From the NCBI GenBank assembly GCA_900754745.1, contig CAAEEB010000041.1, forward strand, positions 1 through 6,562: a stretch of 6,562 bases of DNA, in the 5' to 3' direction. This DNA is from an uncultured Collinsella sp. (lineage in GTDB: Bacteria; Actinomycetota; Coriobacteriia; Coriobacteriales; Coriobacteriaceae). Shown piece after piece: positions 6,351 through 6,562 of this stretch. The position numbers were made by a program, and so were the translations under genes. The notes beneath the pieces are model-generated. The model searched no databases and was not told the origin of the DNA. It saw only the letters and a program-made list of their open reading frames with translations. How positions within the stretch are numbered: the stretch's first letter is position 1; the number at the start of each line of letters is the position of its first letter.

Positions 6351-6562
6351 CTATGCTCCTAGCGTATCTTGCGAAGCATCGCCCAGGTGCTCCGTCAATG
6401 CTGAATTCTGCAGCTGCTCAAGCTCATCTAAAACAGAGCGAGCCTCTTTAAATGTCTGCGCTACGCGTTTCTTGGTACTCACCTTTTCTTCCTTAGGCTT
6501 AGGTCGAGCATCCTCGGTGATCGCAATGGCATTGGCTACGGCCAAATCACCCGTCAAGGTAA
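6351..6562 (-). CDS. acpS: C-terminal end of probable holo-ACP synthase with a charged tail (partial)
   Basis: Only the last 70 codons lie in the window; the frame is open to the edge, so the true start is beyond 6562. The first visible residues, TLTGDLAVANAIAITE, resemble the final beta-strand of AcpS (E. coli ends VTLT...ATVIIES, from memory). The incomplete edge codon ends in TT, which would allow the expected Val. AcpS moves 4'-phosphopantetheine from CoA to acyl carrier protein. The catalytic motifs are outside the window. After this strand come about 53 further residues not expected of AcpS: a Lys/Glu/Pro-rich stretch (RPKPKEEKVSTKKR) and then a likely helix (EARSVLDELEQLQNS). GC over 6361-6540 is 51% by my count, lower than in the fusion gene. 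Synteny with nnr and alr supports the assignment, but the family call rests on about 16 residues. Confidence 0.6.
   Translation of the reverse strand, partial: TLTGDLAVANAIAITEDARPKPKEEKVSTKKRVAQTFKEARSVLDELEQLQNSALTEHLGDASQDTLGA
6356..6360 (-). promoter_or_regulatory. Shine-Dalgarno AGGAG of nnr, inside the upstream gene
   Basis: The minus strand reads CTAGGAGCATAGATG. AGGAG is five bases before the nnr ATG and lies in the last codons of the preceding gene, whose TAG stop touches the ATG with no gap. The motif AGGAGCATA recurs almost unchanged before tsaE. Confidence 0.85.

Noticed and set aside
1..6562. Search for tRNA or rRNA genes, CRISPR repeats, insertion sequences and direct repeats
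   Set aside because: Nothing of these kinds was seen by eye; almost the whole window is accounted for by coding sequence on the minus strand.

Overview
The window is a compact, single-strand block of housekeeping genes. All genes read on the minus strand, so transcription runs from high to low coordinates. In that order they are: the 3' end of a gene that is probably acpS (holo-ACP synthase), nnr (bifunctional NAD(P)H-hydrate epimerase/dehydratase), alr (alanine racemase), udg (family 4 Fe-S uracil-DNA glycosylase), tsaE (the ATPase of tRNA t6A synthesis), and a 794-codon gene whose product joins TsaB, RimI and TsaD in one polypeptide. The gaps between genes are 0, 2, 8 and 12 nt, and the last junction is a 14-nt overlap. 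This strongly suggests one operon whose promoter lies beyond position 6562.

The moderately high GC, the protein sequences and the TsaB-RimI-TsaD triple fusion suggest an anaerobic actinobacterium of the class Coriobacteriia, most likely close to Collinsella. This rests on memory of the family and gene order, not on a database search. The acpS-nnr-alr-tsaE-tsaB-rimI-tsaD order is a familiar conserved neighbourhood in bacteria. The two departures here are the udg gene between alr and tsaE and the fusion of the last three genes.

Functionally, TsaE plus the TsaB and TsaD domains supply the transfer half of N6-threonylcarbamoyladenosine (t6A37) formation on ANN-decoding tRNAs. The TC-AMP synthase (TsaC/YwlC) is not in this window. 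The RimI domain is a GNAT N-acetyltransferase, classically acting on ribosomal protein S18. Alr supplies D-alanine for peptidoglycan, Nnr repairs hydrated NAD(P)H, UDG removes uracil from DNA, and AcpS would activate acyl carrier protein.

I saw no RNA genes, mobile elements, CRISPR arrays or clear terminators. There is no gene-free stretch over 300 bases. The only non-coding or ambiguous piece is positions 1-66, downstream of the fusion gene, where a further minus-strand gene may begin. I found no convincing undescribed system. The item most worth a second look is the three-domain fusion protein, followed by the charged tail on the putative AcpS.
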